Assembly: GCA_965205235.1 (NCBI GenBank)
Contig: CBDBGD010000007.1
Span: 248,001 to 312,000 of the forward strand
Reading direction: 5' to 3'
DNA from: CBDBGD01 sp965205235
GTDB taxonomy: Bacteria > Chloroflexota > Dehalococcoidia > Lucifugimonadales > UBA1127
DNA: 64,000 nt
The notes under the pieces were generated by a model that saw only the letters and a program-made list of their open reading frames with translations, was not told the DNA's origin and did not search any database. Positions within the stretch are counted from its first letter, which is position 1, and the number at the start of each line of letters is the position of its first letter. Below, piece after piece: positions 28,929 to 37,421 of the stretch. A program made the translations under genes and the position numbers.

Positions 28929-29169
28929 CGTTGCTCACCACGACGAACAACTCCTCAAACTCGGTGCAGTGCAGCGCTTCCATGAGACGTCTTCGCATGG
29001 ACGGAGACGGGTATCGCCTTCCGTTGATGAGGCGGGAGAGGTGACCGGAGGAGATGCCCAAGAGACGGGCCAAGTCGTTCTGGGTCATATTGAGGCGTTG
29101 GAGGGGATGCCAGACCGCCTCGGCCTTCAGTCTTACTCTCTGGGCAGAGCGTCGACGGGGCATCATCAC
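28921..29169 (-). CDS. XRE-family transcriptional regulator
   Basis: The 82-residue protein is nearly all helix-turn-helix: 'MTQNDLARLLGISSGHLSRLINGRRYPSP', a classic Cro/CI-type motif including the 'SxxxLSRxxxG' recognition helix. It heads a minus-strand set of HTH genes and is divergent from another XRE gene at 29.4 kb. The 274-base gap between them contains palindromes and a promoter. Confidence 0.8.
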   Translation of the reverse strand: MMMPRRRSAQRVRLKAEAVWHPLQRLNMTQNDLARLLGISSGHLSRLINGRRYPSPSMRRRLMEALHCTEFEELFVVVSNDA

Positions 29170-29303
29170 CCTCCTTCAGCTGCCGCACGGGACCGACCAC
29201 TTCCGAATGCCAGGCCGCATCTCCATAGAGCAGTGGCACCACGGGAATACACCGCCTTAGAGATAGAACGGATATTCTGTAATGCGGGAGTCTAACAGCA
29301 ATG

Positions 29304-29322
29304 CATGTTTCAGCGCAACATG
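29304..29322. promoter_or_regulatory. Inverted repeat, candidate operator 1
   Basis: CATGTT-N7-AACATG has perfect six-base arms and sits between two divergent XRE genes. A dimeric HTH regulator from either side is a natural ligand, by inference. Confidence 0.45.
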
Positions 29323-29347
29323 ACAGAGGCATTGACTACTGTTCCCC

Positions 29348-29380
29348 TTGACTAAGTGCTTCCTCGAATGTAACAATTCG
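29348..29380 (+). promoter_or_regulatory. Promoter with overlapping palindrome for the XRE-ImmA operon
   Basis: TTGACT (29348-29353), a 17-base spacer and TAACAA (29371-29376) form a good sigma-70-type promoter about 65 bases before the XRE start. CGAAT-N6-ATTCG (29365-29380) covers the -10, as expected for autorepression. Confidence 0.5.
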
Positions 29381-29443
29381 TGACCAACTGTTGACCTCGA
29401 AAGACTGGGGCGCGTGGGCACAGCATTTCGCGGAGAGTTCACG

Positions 29444-29830
29444 ATGGATGAAGAGATCGGGGTGATGCTCAGACGGCTCCGGGGCGGGACCAGTCTCCGG
29501 GCGGTCCAGCGGTTGACGGGCATCTCCAACGCATACCTATCTCAGGTCGAGAAAGGCATCCGCCAGCCGGGGCCGAAGCTGCTCAGACGACTGGCAGCGC
29601 TCTACAGAGTCGGCGTCCAAGAACTGTTCAGGAAAGCTGGATACCTGGAGAGAGAGGGGGAGGAACCGGCAGTAGATGAGGCAACGGAGGTGGAACGGGC
29701 CTACCAGTACGTGCTGTCGGATCCGGTGTTCCGGGTGGGGACTCGGCCCCGAGGCCCCCTCTCCGTCGAGTCCAAGCGTTTCATCGTGGAGCTTTACCAG
29801 CGATACAGCGGAAAGCGTCTCCTGGCATGA
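29444..29830 (+). CDS. XRE-family regulator, antitoxin-like partner of ImmA
   Basis: ATG 29444 follows GGAG at six bases. Residues about 5-60 are an XRE DNA-binding domain ('LRAVQRLTGISNAYLSQVEKG'); the C-terminal half is helical with no known domain. Its last codons overlap the start of the ImmA-like gene (ATGA, 29827-29830), the usual arrangement of XRE/COG2856 pairs in phage, ICE and toxin-antitoxin-like modules. The promoter just upstream carries a palindrome over the -10, so self-regulation is likely. Confidence 0.82.
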   Translation: MDEEIGVMLRRLRGGTSLRAVQRLTGISNAYLSQVEKGIRQPGPKLLRRLAALYRVGVQELFRKAGYLEREGEEPAVDEATEVERAYQYVLSDPVFRVGTRPRGPLSVESKRFIVELYQRYSGKRLLA

Positions 29831-30786
29831 CCGGCATTTCCCTGGACGGCTTCTGTCACCACCTCATGGATGAAGAGTGCACAAGGGAGAGCCTTCATCC
29901 TGCCCGAGCTGCGCGGGCCTTCGTGAATTATTTCGGCCTCTCCGCCTTTCCCAACATGGAAGAGATCAGGGCAATGCTTCGGAGGGCGAGCATCGGGACT
30001 GTCGTTTCAGCCCAGGAGACCGGTGGCCTTCGGGGTTATCACCTGGGGACGAGGGATGGGTCCTACCTCATCGGCTACGATGCTTCCGACGGCGTCGCCG
30101 CGCGAGAGCACACGCTTCTGCACGAGACCTACGAGATCATCCGAGAACGAGTTGCCGACCTCTATCCCCATGTCGGTCTTCCCCGCTGCAGGCTCCTGTG
30201 CCGCCAGGCCGACCAGTTTGCAGCAGCAGCTCTGATGCAGCCAGCTGTCTTCTCCCTGTTCGCTGAGGCCACGGGGTTGGACGTGGTGGCCCTGCAGAGG
30301 GCGTACGGACGCGCCTATTCCTCGCTCACCATCAGGCTGGCTGAAGTGATGCGACAGCAGCCTCTGCTCGCGGTATTGTTCGAGCGAACGGAGGCGGAGG
30401 AGCTGTCCTTGTGGAGGGAGCCCCCCCTACTAGAACACTTCCGGGCCGCTGTAGTGGTACGAACACCAGGCTACAGACTTCGATTGCAGAGGAGACCTCT
30501 GTCGCATCTGCGAGACTTGCTACCCCGCCGAGGCAGGCCACCTGTTCCTGGCTCGGTCGTGGAGCGTGTGGTACAGACGGGCAGACCTGTCTGTGTGGAA
30601 CGCGTAAGCGGATTTGACCTGTGGCAGAACGATGATCTCACTGTGGCAGCGAGGCCTGTGGTCTGGCATGGGCGGTTGGCCAAGGTGTGCGTCGTAGCCG
30701 TGCCGTATCGGGACCGAGCGCTCCTGATTCCTCAGTTCGGCAATGCCTCCTTTGAGCGAATTCCCTGCGGCCACCAGGTGATATAG
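29827..30786 (+). CDS. ImmA/IrrE-type metallopeptidase-like protein with HExxE
   Basis: The 319-residue product has the COG2856 layout. The putative zinc helix reads 'REHTLLHETYEII' and the later helix 'ADQFAAAALMQPAVF' matches the 'xAxxFAxxLLMP' motif of ImmA. The usual HExxH is H99-E100-T-Y-E103, so the second zinc histidine is a glutamate; H95 four residues earlier might compensate. Characterised ImmA/IrrE proteases cleave or inactivate their cognate XRE repressor on stress. The C-terminal ~110 residues ('RLRLQRRPLSHLRDLLPRRG') are not recognised and may be a sensor. Activity is uncertain because of the altered motif. Confidence 0.7.
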   Translation: MTGISLDGFCHHLMDEECTRESLHPARAARAFVNYFGLSAFPNMEEIRAMLRRASIGTVVSAQETGGLRGYHLGTRDGSYLIGYDASDGVAAREHTLLHETYEIIRERVADLYPHVGLPRCRLLCRQADQFAAAALMQPAVFSLFAEATGLDVVALQRAYGRAYSSLTIRLAEVMRQQPLLAVLFERTEAEELSLWREPPLLEHFRAAVVVRTPGYRLRLQRRPLSHLRDLLPRRGRPPVPGSVVERVVQTGRPVCVERVSGFDLWQNDDLTVAARPVVWHGRLAKVCVVAVPYRDRALLIPQFGNASFERIPCGHQVI

Positions 30787-30849
30787 CAGAGGGTGTGAGC
30801 GCAAGGAGTTCCCCCAAGGGATTCAGGGAGCTCCACCCGTTTCCTTAGG

Positions 30850-31077
30850 GTGCTGGCCTCGGTTTGCTCCGTCGTGCTTCCGGCCTCCCTATACCGACTC
30901 ACATTCCTCGATTGGACGCGTTATGTCGGAAGGCTGTGTGTACTCCATGGCCCAAGGGGAGGAGAAACGGTTTCCAGGGGCACGCCCACCCCCCGCTACG
31001 AGGCATGGGTGGAGCGCTCGGAATCCCTCAGACTCGACGGGTACGAACGCTACCTACGGGAGCTGAGAAATGCATGA
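30850..31077 (+). CDS. Hypothetical small protein upstream of the AlpA gene
   Basis: The frame ends 'YEAWVERSESLRLDGYERYLRELRNA' and its TGA overlaps the AlpA start region by eight bases. The helical, charged C-terminus looks protein-like, but no start codon with a ribosome-binding site is clear (GTG 30850 is the furthest). It may be a fragment. Confidence 0.3.
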   Translation: MLASVCSVVLPASLYRLTFLDWTRYVGRLCVLHGPRGGETVSRGTPTPRYEAWVERSESLRLDGYERYLRELRNA

Positions 31078-31264
31078 CCGACTGCTGAGGCGTCGAGAAG
31101 TCGAGAGGATAACGGGGATGAGCCGCTCATCCATCTATCGGGCCATGCAGGACGGAGAGTTCCCTCGCCCGGTAAGGGTAGGGCCCGCGGCCGTCAGGTG
31201 GAGGGAGTGCGACCTTATGGCGTGGCTCGAGTCGCGGCCGATGGCACGGGGTCACCGGGGATAG
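31070..31264 (+). CDS. AlpA-family excisionase/regulator
   Basis: ATG 31070 has GGGAG seven bases upstream. The 64-residue product is a complete AlpA-type winged HTH: 'LLRRREVERITGMSRSSIYRAMQDG', 'FPRPVRVGPAAVRWRECDL', 'WLESRP'. AlpA proteins are typically encoded next to P4-like integrases and control excision or integrase expression. Only a broken integrase 3' end remains beside it here, at 31.32 kb. Confidence 0.85.
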   Translation: MHDRLLRRREVERITGMSRSSIYRAMQDGEFPRPVRVGPAAVRWRECDLMAWLESRPMARGHRG

Positions 31265-31323
31265 CTGGGGAGGACAGAACCTCTTTCCGGCTGAACGGTT
31301 TCAGCCTTCTCGAGATCAGCCCG

Positions 31324-31412
31324 TCAGGTAATCCGCCCAAAGCTGCATCAGGGCGCGGCGGCACTCCTACTCAGAGGCACCCGGTGCTCCACTTTGCCTG
31401 CCACCGGACAAT
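31324..31412 (-). pseudogene. Internally deleted integrase 3' remnant
   Basis: Bases 31324-31362 are identical over 39 bp to 55099-55137, the last codons (RRALMQLWADYL) of the intact integrase gene. After about ten unrelated bases, 31376-31389 matches 55434-55447 exactly and weaker similarity continues, so about 300 bp have been deleted internally. The order and strand fit a relic integrase next to the AlpA gene. Confidence 0.7.
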
Positions 31413-31478
31413 TGGGATGGTCCTGGGTTGAGCTTGCCAAGACTCCGTCCACTTGCTTTTCTATGTCCGGCAACGTGG

Positions 31479-32318
31479 CTACGATAGCTTGGCCGCCTTG
31501 AAGATTCCTACTTCCGCTGTTATACGGAACGCACCCTTGAGTTGAATTTGTCTATTGAAATAGGCGTGCAGCTTAACTGTTCTCTCATCAGACGGTTGTG
31601 CATAAGACATCACATATTCAACCAGTGGCGCTGCCTCTGTCACAACCAAGGCATCCTTCCTACGTTCGACCTGGACACTGGGGAACCAGTTGCCCAACTG
31701 GCCTGCACCGTTGTCGAGGTTGAATTGGTGTCCGCTGAACGACGTTCCAATACCCATGTCTTCAGGCAGCTCTCTCAGTTCGACCATGTGTGTTGGCCCG
31801 ACTGTGGTCGCGTACAGGATTCCTTGTGGCTTTAGTACGCGATGGATTTCGGACAGTACCCTGCCCAAGTCGGGAACGTGGTACAGCATGTGGTTAGCGA
31901 TGACCACGTCGAACTTGTCCCTCTCATAGGGGATCGACTTGGCATCGATCTTCGCGAATGCAAACTGCGGTCCGGCGTGACATAGACTTAGCTGAGCTTC
32001 GTGAACCATCCCTTGAGAGGCATCGGAAAGGGTTATTTTCCAGCTAGCAGGTACTCGCACTAGATTCTCGAGCCACAGCAGTCCGGTGCCACATCCGAGC
32101 TCAAGTACACACGCGTTCTCCGGAATGTCGAAACGGTCGAAGACCCAATGAAACCAGGGGTACTCCTCCGTGCTGAAGCGAGTATGCAGATTGGCCCTGG
32201 CACTTAGGTTGGAGGAGTCCCGGTACTGCCACCGGAGCCATCCCTGATCTGATAGGGTGCCCATGAGGCCCAATACTACCATCGATGTACCGGTCTGAGG
32301 AGTCGAGTCAACTGCCAC
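31479..32318 (-). CDS. SAM-dependent methyltransferase (class I)
   Basis: The 279-residue protein has the Rossmann methyltransferase motifs: motif I 'VLELGCGTGLLW', acidic residue of motif II 'ITLSDASQGM', motif III/IV 'FDVVIANHMLYHVPD', and 'VLKPQGILYATT'. The substrate is not predictable; small-molecule methyltransferases of the ubiE/arsenite type share this pattern. GTG 32318 gives the longest form; ATG 32282 is an alternative and neither has a strong ribosome-binding site. It is divergent from the aldolase gene. Confidence 0.85.
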   Translation of the reverse strand: MAVDSTPQTGTSMVVLGLMGTLSDQGWLRWQYRDSSNLSARANLHTRFSTEEYPWFHWVFDRFDIPENACVLELGCGTGLLWLENLVRVPASWKITLSDASQGMVHEAQLSLCHAGPQFAFAKIDAKSIPYERDKFDVVIANHMLYHVPDLGRVLSEIHRVLKPQGILYATTVGPTHMVELRELPEDMGIGTSFSGHQFNLDNGAGQLGNWFPSVQVERRKDALVVTEAAPLVEYVMSYAQPSDERTVKLHAYFNRQIQLKGAFRITAEVGIFKAAKLS

Positions 32319-32527
32319 TCAGAGATTGAATTCTTCAGGAACATCGTTGTCTGAAGCGTTGACTCGCAAACCTCGCACGTCAATCCGTCCCCTATGCCAT
32401 GCGACAGCTACATCGCAGTCCCGCTAAGCCCTCCACAAGATGCGCTCTCCGGTGGAACGATTCCTCTGGATTGGGATATGATACGTGGCAGCATGCCTAC
32501 TAGACGCTACGGGATAGAGAGGTAACC

Positions 32528-33439
32528 ATGGCAACCACAACGATTAGAAACACTCGGGTCTCGCTCGATGATCTAGACCTAAGCATTGGTAAACGGGCTC
32601 GCCTGCACAGGCTCCTCTACGATCACGGACCGGGCAACGGCACCCTGCTCATGCTGCCCGTCGACCAAGGACTGGAACATGGCCCCCGGGACTTCTTCGA
32701 TAACCCCGCCAGCGCAGACCCCGTCTATGAGTTGGAACTCGCCCAAGAGGCCAACTTTAGCGCGATTGCCATCAGCTATGGCCTGGCGAAGAAGTACATG
32801 AAACACTTTGCCGGCAAGGTGCCGTTGGTGATAAAGCTAAACGGCAAGACGGAGATTCCTGCAGACGACGAGGCATTTTCCCCCCTGACTGCTACTGTTG
32901 AAGAGGCAGTATCCCTCGGTGCCGATGCCATCGGATACACGGTTTACGTCGGTTCTCCCGCGCAGGACCGCGACTTCCTGCAGTTCATGAAGGTTCGGGA
33001 GGAAGCGGACCGCTTGGGGATGCCCACTATCGTCTGGGCATACCCGCGCGGTAGAGCCGTTGACAGCAAGGCTGGCCGAGAAAGTCTCTGGGCCATTGAC
33101 TACGCCGCACGTGTAGCTTGTGAATTGGGCGCGGATGTCATCAAATTGAACCTGCCCGTCGTCGATCCGGAGAAGGATAGGTTGGCCCCCAAACCATACA
33201 ACAACCTCAACGTCACCCCGGAAGAGGCCATGGCGATGGTAGTGAAGTCATCTGGAAGGTCATTGACAATGCTCTCCGGTGGCGCGAAGGCCGACGATGC
33301 CGACCTCCTTGCCAAGGCAGAGGCCGGTCTCAAGGCGGGCGTTACTGGCTTCATATTCGGCAGAAACGTCTGGCAACGGCCACCCCGGGAGGCCAGGGAG
33401 GTAGTGGCCCGGCTTACAGATCTACTACGAAAGTACTAG
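32528..33439 (+). CDS. Class I fructose-bisphosphate aldolase (DhnA/FbaB type)
   Basis: The 303-residue TIM-barrel protein shows the DhnA-type features: 'LMLPVDQGLEHGP' near the N-terminus, 'AYPRGRAV', and 'DVIKLNLP', whose lysine is the expected Schiff-base residue. The C-terminal 'GFIFGRNVWQRP' forms the phosphate-binding end. It should cleave or form fructose-1,6-bisphosphate in glycolysis/gluconeogenesis; other DeoC/FbaB aldolases are possible. GAGAGGT precedes ATG 32528, and TATGAT at 32477-32482 is a likely -10. A stand-alone gene. Confidence 0.88.
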   Translation: MATTTIRNTRVSLDDLDLSIGKRARLHRLLYDHGPGNGTLLMLPVDQGLEHGPRDFFDNPASADPVYELELAQEANFSAIAISYGLAKKYMKHFAGKVPLVIKLNGKTEIPADDEAFSPLTATVEEAVSLGADAIGYTVYVGSPAQDRDFLQFMKVREEADRLGMPTIVWAYPRGRAVDSKAGRESLWAIDYAARVACELGADVIKLNLPVVDPEKDRLAPKPYNNLNVTPEEAMAMVVKSSGRSLTMLSGGAKADDADLLAKAEAGLKAGVTGFIFGRNVWQRPPREAREVVARLTDLLRKY

Positions 33440-33562
33440 GCGCTTCTTGCCAGGAATCCGCATGACTGATGATGTCCCTTGAAAGCCGCTCCCTCTCCAG
33501 ATACTGCCTGTTGTGAGAGTACGCTATCGAACGACTCCAAGGCCCACATCGGAAGGAAACAA

Positions 33563-34148
33563 TTGGCGAGTAAGCCATTACTCGTACTGATCTCGGGGCC
33601 GCCCGGTAGCGGCAAGACGGTCTTGGCACAACGACTGGCGCCAGCGCTGCCCATCGCTGTGTTCGAGAAAGACGCGCTCAAAGAGACGCTCTACGACACC
33701 TTGGGTGAAGGCGATCGAAGATGGTCAAAAGAGGCTCGGGGTAGCCGCCTTTGCGCTTCTAGACATGCTCGTGCAGTCATGTGTGAAGGCAGGACAGTCA
33801 CTCGTCGTCGAGTGCGCCTTCTGGTACGACCCGGGCATTCTATGGCTGAGCCATATGAGAGAGCAGTATGACTTCAGGGTCTTGGAACTGCACTGTCATG
33901 CGGATCAAGCGACCGTGATCCGGCGTTATGCCGTACGGGAGTCCTCCCCGGGCAGACACGGTGGGCACCGTGCGCTTGTGAGCGTTGATGCCCGCGTCGT
34001 AGAGTTGCGAGACAACTACGGAAGGTACGGTCCGCTAACGGTCGGCGAAGGACTCGTTCGCATCGATACAAGCGACTTCGCGGCTGTAGACTACGGTGCC
34101 ATTACGGAATTGGTCAGGACCTCACTTGCCCACCACGCTCTGGACTGA
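33563..34148 (+). pseudogene. P-loop kinase-like gene with one-base frameshift
   Basis: TTG 33563, after GGAAGGAA, begins a product with Walker A 'LISGPPGSGKTVLA'. The frame fails shortly after 'DRRWSK' and the downstream frame continues naturally with 'RLGVAAFALLDML' to the stop at 34146. The break is in AAAA at 33727-33730; removing one A restores one 194-residue protein like small AAA_33/zeta-type kinases. This could be a sequencing error, a real mutation or a slippery site. The longer TTG start at 33479 lacks support. Confidence 0.65.
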
Positions 34149-34275
34149 TCTGAGAGCCCTAAGAAAGGGTTGCAAGACCTCCCGTGCTGCGAGGGACAGC
34201 GCACATGGGCATGGAACGCGAGGGGATGAAACCCCTGCTACCGATCCTGAAGTCCGAGCAACGACGGTAGCAAAG

Positions 34276-34606
34276 TCATATCGGTGAAGCGCTCCACCCC
34301 AGCCGCACCGGCGCCGAGCCGGGAGAGTATGCCAAGACCCGCATACCGGCTCGCTGACCAGCCTCGATTCCTGCCTTGCTGTCCTCTATGACGACACACT
34401 GCGCCGGCGGAAAACCCATCGTGGTTGCAGCGTGCAGAAACACGTCGGGAAAAGGCTTACCGCGTGCTACCTGGGTGGCGCTGAACAACCGTCCCTCAGA
34501 CCAGCGAAGGAGTCCAGCAAGCCGCAGCCACGGGATCTCCGCAGACTGATCCGTCGCTCGGTCCCTTGCCTCCTTCGAGAACAACGCAGACAAGTTTCCC
34601 GCCACC
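34276..34606 (-). pseudogene. C-terminal remnant of a HAD hydrolase
   Basis: The minus-strand frame encodes the latter half of a beta-phosphoglucomutase-like HAD phosphatase: 'LFSATQVARGKPFPDVFLHAA' (motif III lysine region) and 'CVVIEDSKAGIEAGQRAGM' (motif IV). Homology begins right where the PHP-ATPase gene ends, and the catalytic N-terminal Asp motif is absent. The HAD gene was apparently cut by insertion of, or recombination with, that gene. Confidence 0.65.
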
Positions 34607-37291
34607 TTACTGCTTGGGCATGCCTGAGTATTTCTGACGCCGCCGCTCAAACGCGTCAGCGCCTCCTTCAAGACTCTGAACCTCCGCGGTGACCTGGGGG
34701 AGCTCGAGGCCCCCTGAAGTCCGTACCTGGCAAATGTCATTACCTGGCTGTCGCGCGACTCGAAAGACCATCTCAGCATCGCCAAGAACTGGAATGTTTG
34801 GATTGTGAGTTGCGGCGATGACCTGTCGGATTGGTTTGGCAGTGCGAATACCTTCAACTATTGAGTCGATTATGAACGCATGATCGAGATCGTCTTCCGG
34901 CTGGTCTATCACCAAGGGTTTGCCTTTGCTCAAAAGGGCGATGGACAGTATGGCCGAGCACTTCTCTCCAACTGACAGTGAGGAGAGATCTGTGTACTCG
35001 GTCTGCCCTTCCCTCCTGATCTTGATGCTTGGCAACGGGGGAACATCAACTCGTTCTATCTGGCACAGGATTTCTTCGTTGAGAGGACCCATCATTCGTG
35101 ATGCGTTGTTTTGCGTGATTCCGATCTTTGTCAACTGGTCGATTGAAGCCCCGCGGATAATCCTGGCGAATTCCGCAGGGCCAAACATCTCACACGCTAG
35201 TGAAACTTGAGCTTCACGGTGGTGCATGCCTGAACCTTGAAGCGCAGCATCGACGGCGCCAAAGAATAGCGATGTGTCACGGCCGGATAAGTCGACCAGC
35301 ACATTACCACCAAGCCCTGCATTCAACTCTTCGACAAAGGCGGAACGAGACTGAGCAATGGCCAACCGGGCATCTTCGAGTTTTTTGAGAAGCCTAGCAC
35401 GGTCACCCTTGAGTGATGCCATTGCAACTCTTATACGAGAGATCTCAGGTTCTACGACGCCCACGATGTGGGCCAGTTTCTCTTCAACGCCACGCTTCTC
35501 GGCAGCGGCTTCGGCCAAATCAGCAGCGCCAAGTTCGGCGAGGCGGGCACGGAATTCAGACTCCGCGATTTCGAATGCTGTGTCCCATTCACCTCTGTGA
35601 CCTTCGAGGTCAGACACGGCTTCATCTACCACCCCGCGGAGGCTATCAAGATGACGTCGACCAACTTCAAGGATTCGGTCTGATGTCTCTCGCACCTTTT
35701 GAAGCACGGCCTTTGCAGATGAGCTCTCGATGTCAATTGGCAGTTCAGTGTTGGGTGCTATTGACTCTGGCAAGCTATCAAGAACGCTCTTGACCCAATC
35801 CTGTCTTCCCTGCACCCACGCTCGTTCGCGATCCCATCTTGTTCGATCAGCAAAAATTGGGTCAGCGAGGGACTCGGCAAGACGTTGCTGACGTTGCTCG
35901 AGGTCAGGTCGATCGGCTGCCTCAACGCGGAGCTCCTCAAGACACTGTCTGTACTCGACCAATTGACGTTCACTTTCCATGAGACCGCTCTCGGACTCTG
36001 CAATAGTTGCCATGGCTCCAGAGTGGTCGAGGTTCTCGTCTATAAGGCGTAGTTGTTCGTCAACGCGGTCAGCTAGTCGAGCGACTTCGCCCTGGCCATA
36101 GAACTCAACGGCCAGCACGTCCAGCGGTCGCAGTTCTCTCGGCACTAGGTTCTCGCCCGCTATCTGGTAGACTCTGGCTCGGTCCGTGAGGTTCAGAGCG
36201 CCTCGCAGACCAGACTTCACGTACCCGCCGGATCGGGTGATGGCGTATGCCTTCCCGTCCGAGGCGGCGACCACTACCAGCACTTCGCCCGCCATCTGCA
36301 AGAAGCCCGCGATCCGATCTGCGAAGAGTTTGTTGATGACTCCGTCTGAGCGAGGTTCTGCTTCCAAGGCGAATCTCAGCAAGTCTATTGCAGCTGACTT
36401 CCCGGCTCCGCGCCCTCCAAGAATCACATTCAAGTGAGGCGAAAACCGGAATCGTTCGCCTCCATAGATTCCATGTGTGGTTGTAAAGCCAACGATGCGA
36501 CCATGTGCTGCGGCAGTGGGCTCGGTTCGACTAATTCGCAATCTGGGTTCGAAGATAAGCTGTAGGAGTGATGTGAACGATGGCTGTGCCATCTTGACCC
36601 ACATCCCCTGATTCGCGTGAGCGGAATTGTGTGAATCCGACCCGAATGTGAAAGGAACCGAAACGTCTAGCTCATTGGTGACGTAGTCGATCGTCTTGTG
36701 AATGCTTTCATCTGTCGATTCCGAGTTGATCTCGAGTGCGTCCACTGCTCTGATCCATTCAAGCCGAGTTTGGCCGTCGAGTTCCTTCACTATTCCTCGC
36801 GTTGAGCTACAGTGCGCTCCGATTAGTAGCCCTCTACGTTGGTGAACAATCCGAGCAATCTCTTCAATTGACTGAGAGATCAAGGCGCTAGTGTCGCCAT
36901 GCCGTTCGACTGGTAGCCCCAGGCGAGATAGCAAGTCCGATATGGCTGCTGAGCCACCCTCAGGAAGGATCGCCAACAAATGCACGCCCGGCGAGGCATA
37001 CAGCTCAACTCCGGGTAGGATAGTGATGTTGTTGCCTTCCCTGGTGGCGATCTCATTTCGCGCGGCAATGGCCTGATCGACATATGAGCCAGTGTTGTGA
37101 TCGGTAATAGCCAGCAGGTGGTAGCCGCGTGAAACAAAGTCTGATACAAACTTGTAGGCCGAGACGCGGCTGTCTCCGCTATAGTCAGAGGAGTGGGGGG
37201 AGTGAACATGCAAATCGACTCGATAGTAAGAGCATGCCCGCTTAGCCCGCGACAAGACTCTTGCTTGAGAGAGGATGTCGGCAGTATCCAA
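34607..37291 (-). CDS. PHP phosphoesterase fused to SMC/RecF-like ATPase (TrlF-like)
   Basis: TTG 37291 has AAGGAG six bases upstream and is preferred over ATG 37336. The 894-residue protein begins with a PHP domain ('DLHVHSPHSSDYSGD', 'AITDHNTG', 'GVELYASPGVHLLAI', 'GAHCSS', 'FGSDSHN': the metal ligands of the family are intact). Walker A 'GGRGAGKS' follows at about 291. After a coiled-coil insert (about 430-650) comes an ABC/SMC head with 'LSVGEKCSAILSIALL' and 'VIDQPEDDLDH', then 'IAATHNPNIP'. This matches the TrlF-type PHP-AAA family. The combination suggests an ATP-gated nuclease or phosphodiesterase acting on nucleic acid or nucleotides; a defence role is plausible but inferred. It replaces part of a HAD gene. 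Confidence 0.85.
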   Translation of the reverse strand: MDTADILSQARVLSRAKRACSYYRVDLHVHSPHSSDYSGDSRVSAYKFVSDFVSRGYHLLAITDHNTGSYVDQAIAARNEIATREGNNITILPGVELYASPGVHLLAILPEGGSAAISDLLSRLGLPVERHGDTSALISQSIEEIARIVHQRRGLLIGAHCSSTRGIVKELDGQTRLEWIRAVDALEINSESTDESIHKTIDYVTNELDVSVPFTFGSDSHNSAHANQGMWVKMAQPSFTSLLQLIFEPRLRISRTEPTAAAHGRIVGFTTTHGIYGGERFRFSPHLNVILGGRGAGKSAAIDLLRFALEAEPRSDGVINKLFADRIAGFLQMAGEVLVVVAASDGKAYAITRSGGYVKSGLRGALNLTDRARVYQIAGENLVPRELRPLDVLAVEFYGQGEVARLADRVDEQLRLIDENLDHSGAMATIAESESGLMESERQLVEYRQCLEELRVEAADRPDLEQRQQRLAESLADPIFADRTRWDRERAWVQGRQDWVKSVLDSLPESIAPNTELPIDIESSSAKAVLQKVRETSDRILEVGRRHLDSLRGVVDEAVSDLEGHRGEWDTAFEIAESEFRARLAELGAADLAEAAAEKRGVEEKLAHIVGVVEPEISRIRVAMASLKGDRARLLKKLEDARLAIAQSRSAFVEELNAGLGGNVLVDLSGRDTSLFFGAVDAALQGSGMHHREAQVSLACEMFGPAEFARIIRGASIDQLTKIGITQNNASRMMGPLNEEILCQIERVDVPPLPSIKIRREGQTEYTDLSSLSVGEKCSAILSIALLSKGKPLVIDQPEDDLDHAFIIDSIVEGIRTAKPIRQVIAATHNPNIPVLGDAEMVFRVARQPGNDICQVRTSGGLELPQVTAEVQSLEGGADAFERRRQKYSGMPKQ

Positions 37292-37421
37292 TCTGTGCTC
37301 CTTCTTATCGTGGTCTCCCAGCCACCGGCAAGCCATGACACCTTGCTAGCATTACATAACTAGTGGCAGTGAGTCCTCTCGACTAAGGGCGAATGTCTCT
37401 GGCGACTAAGATCACGTTCAG

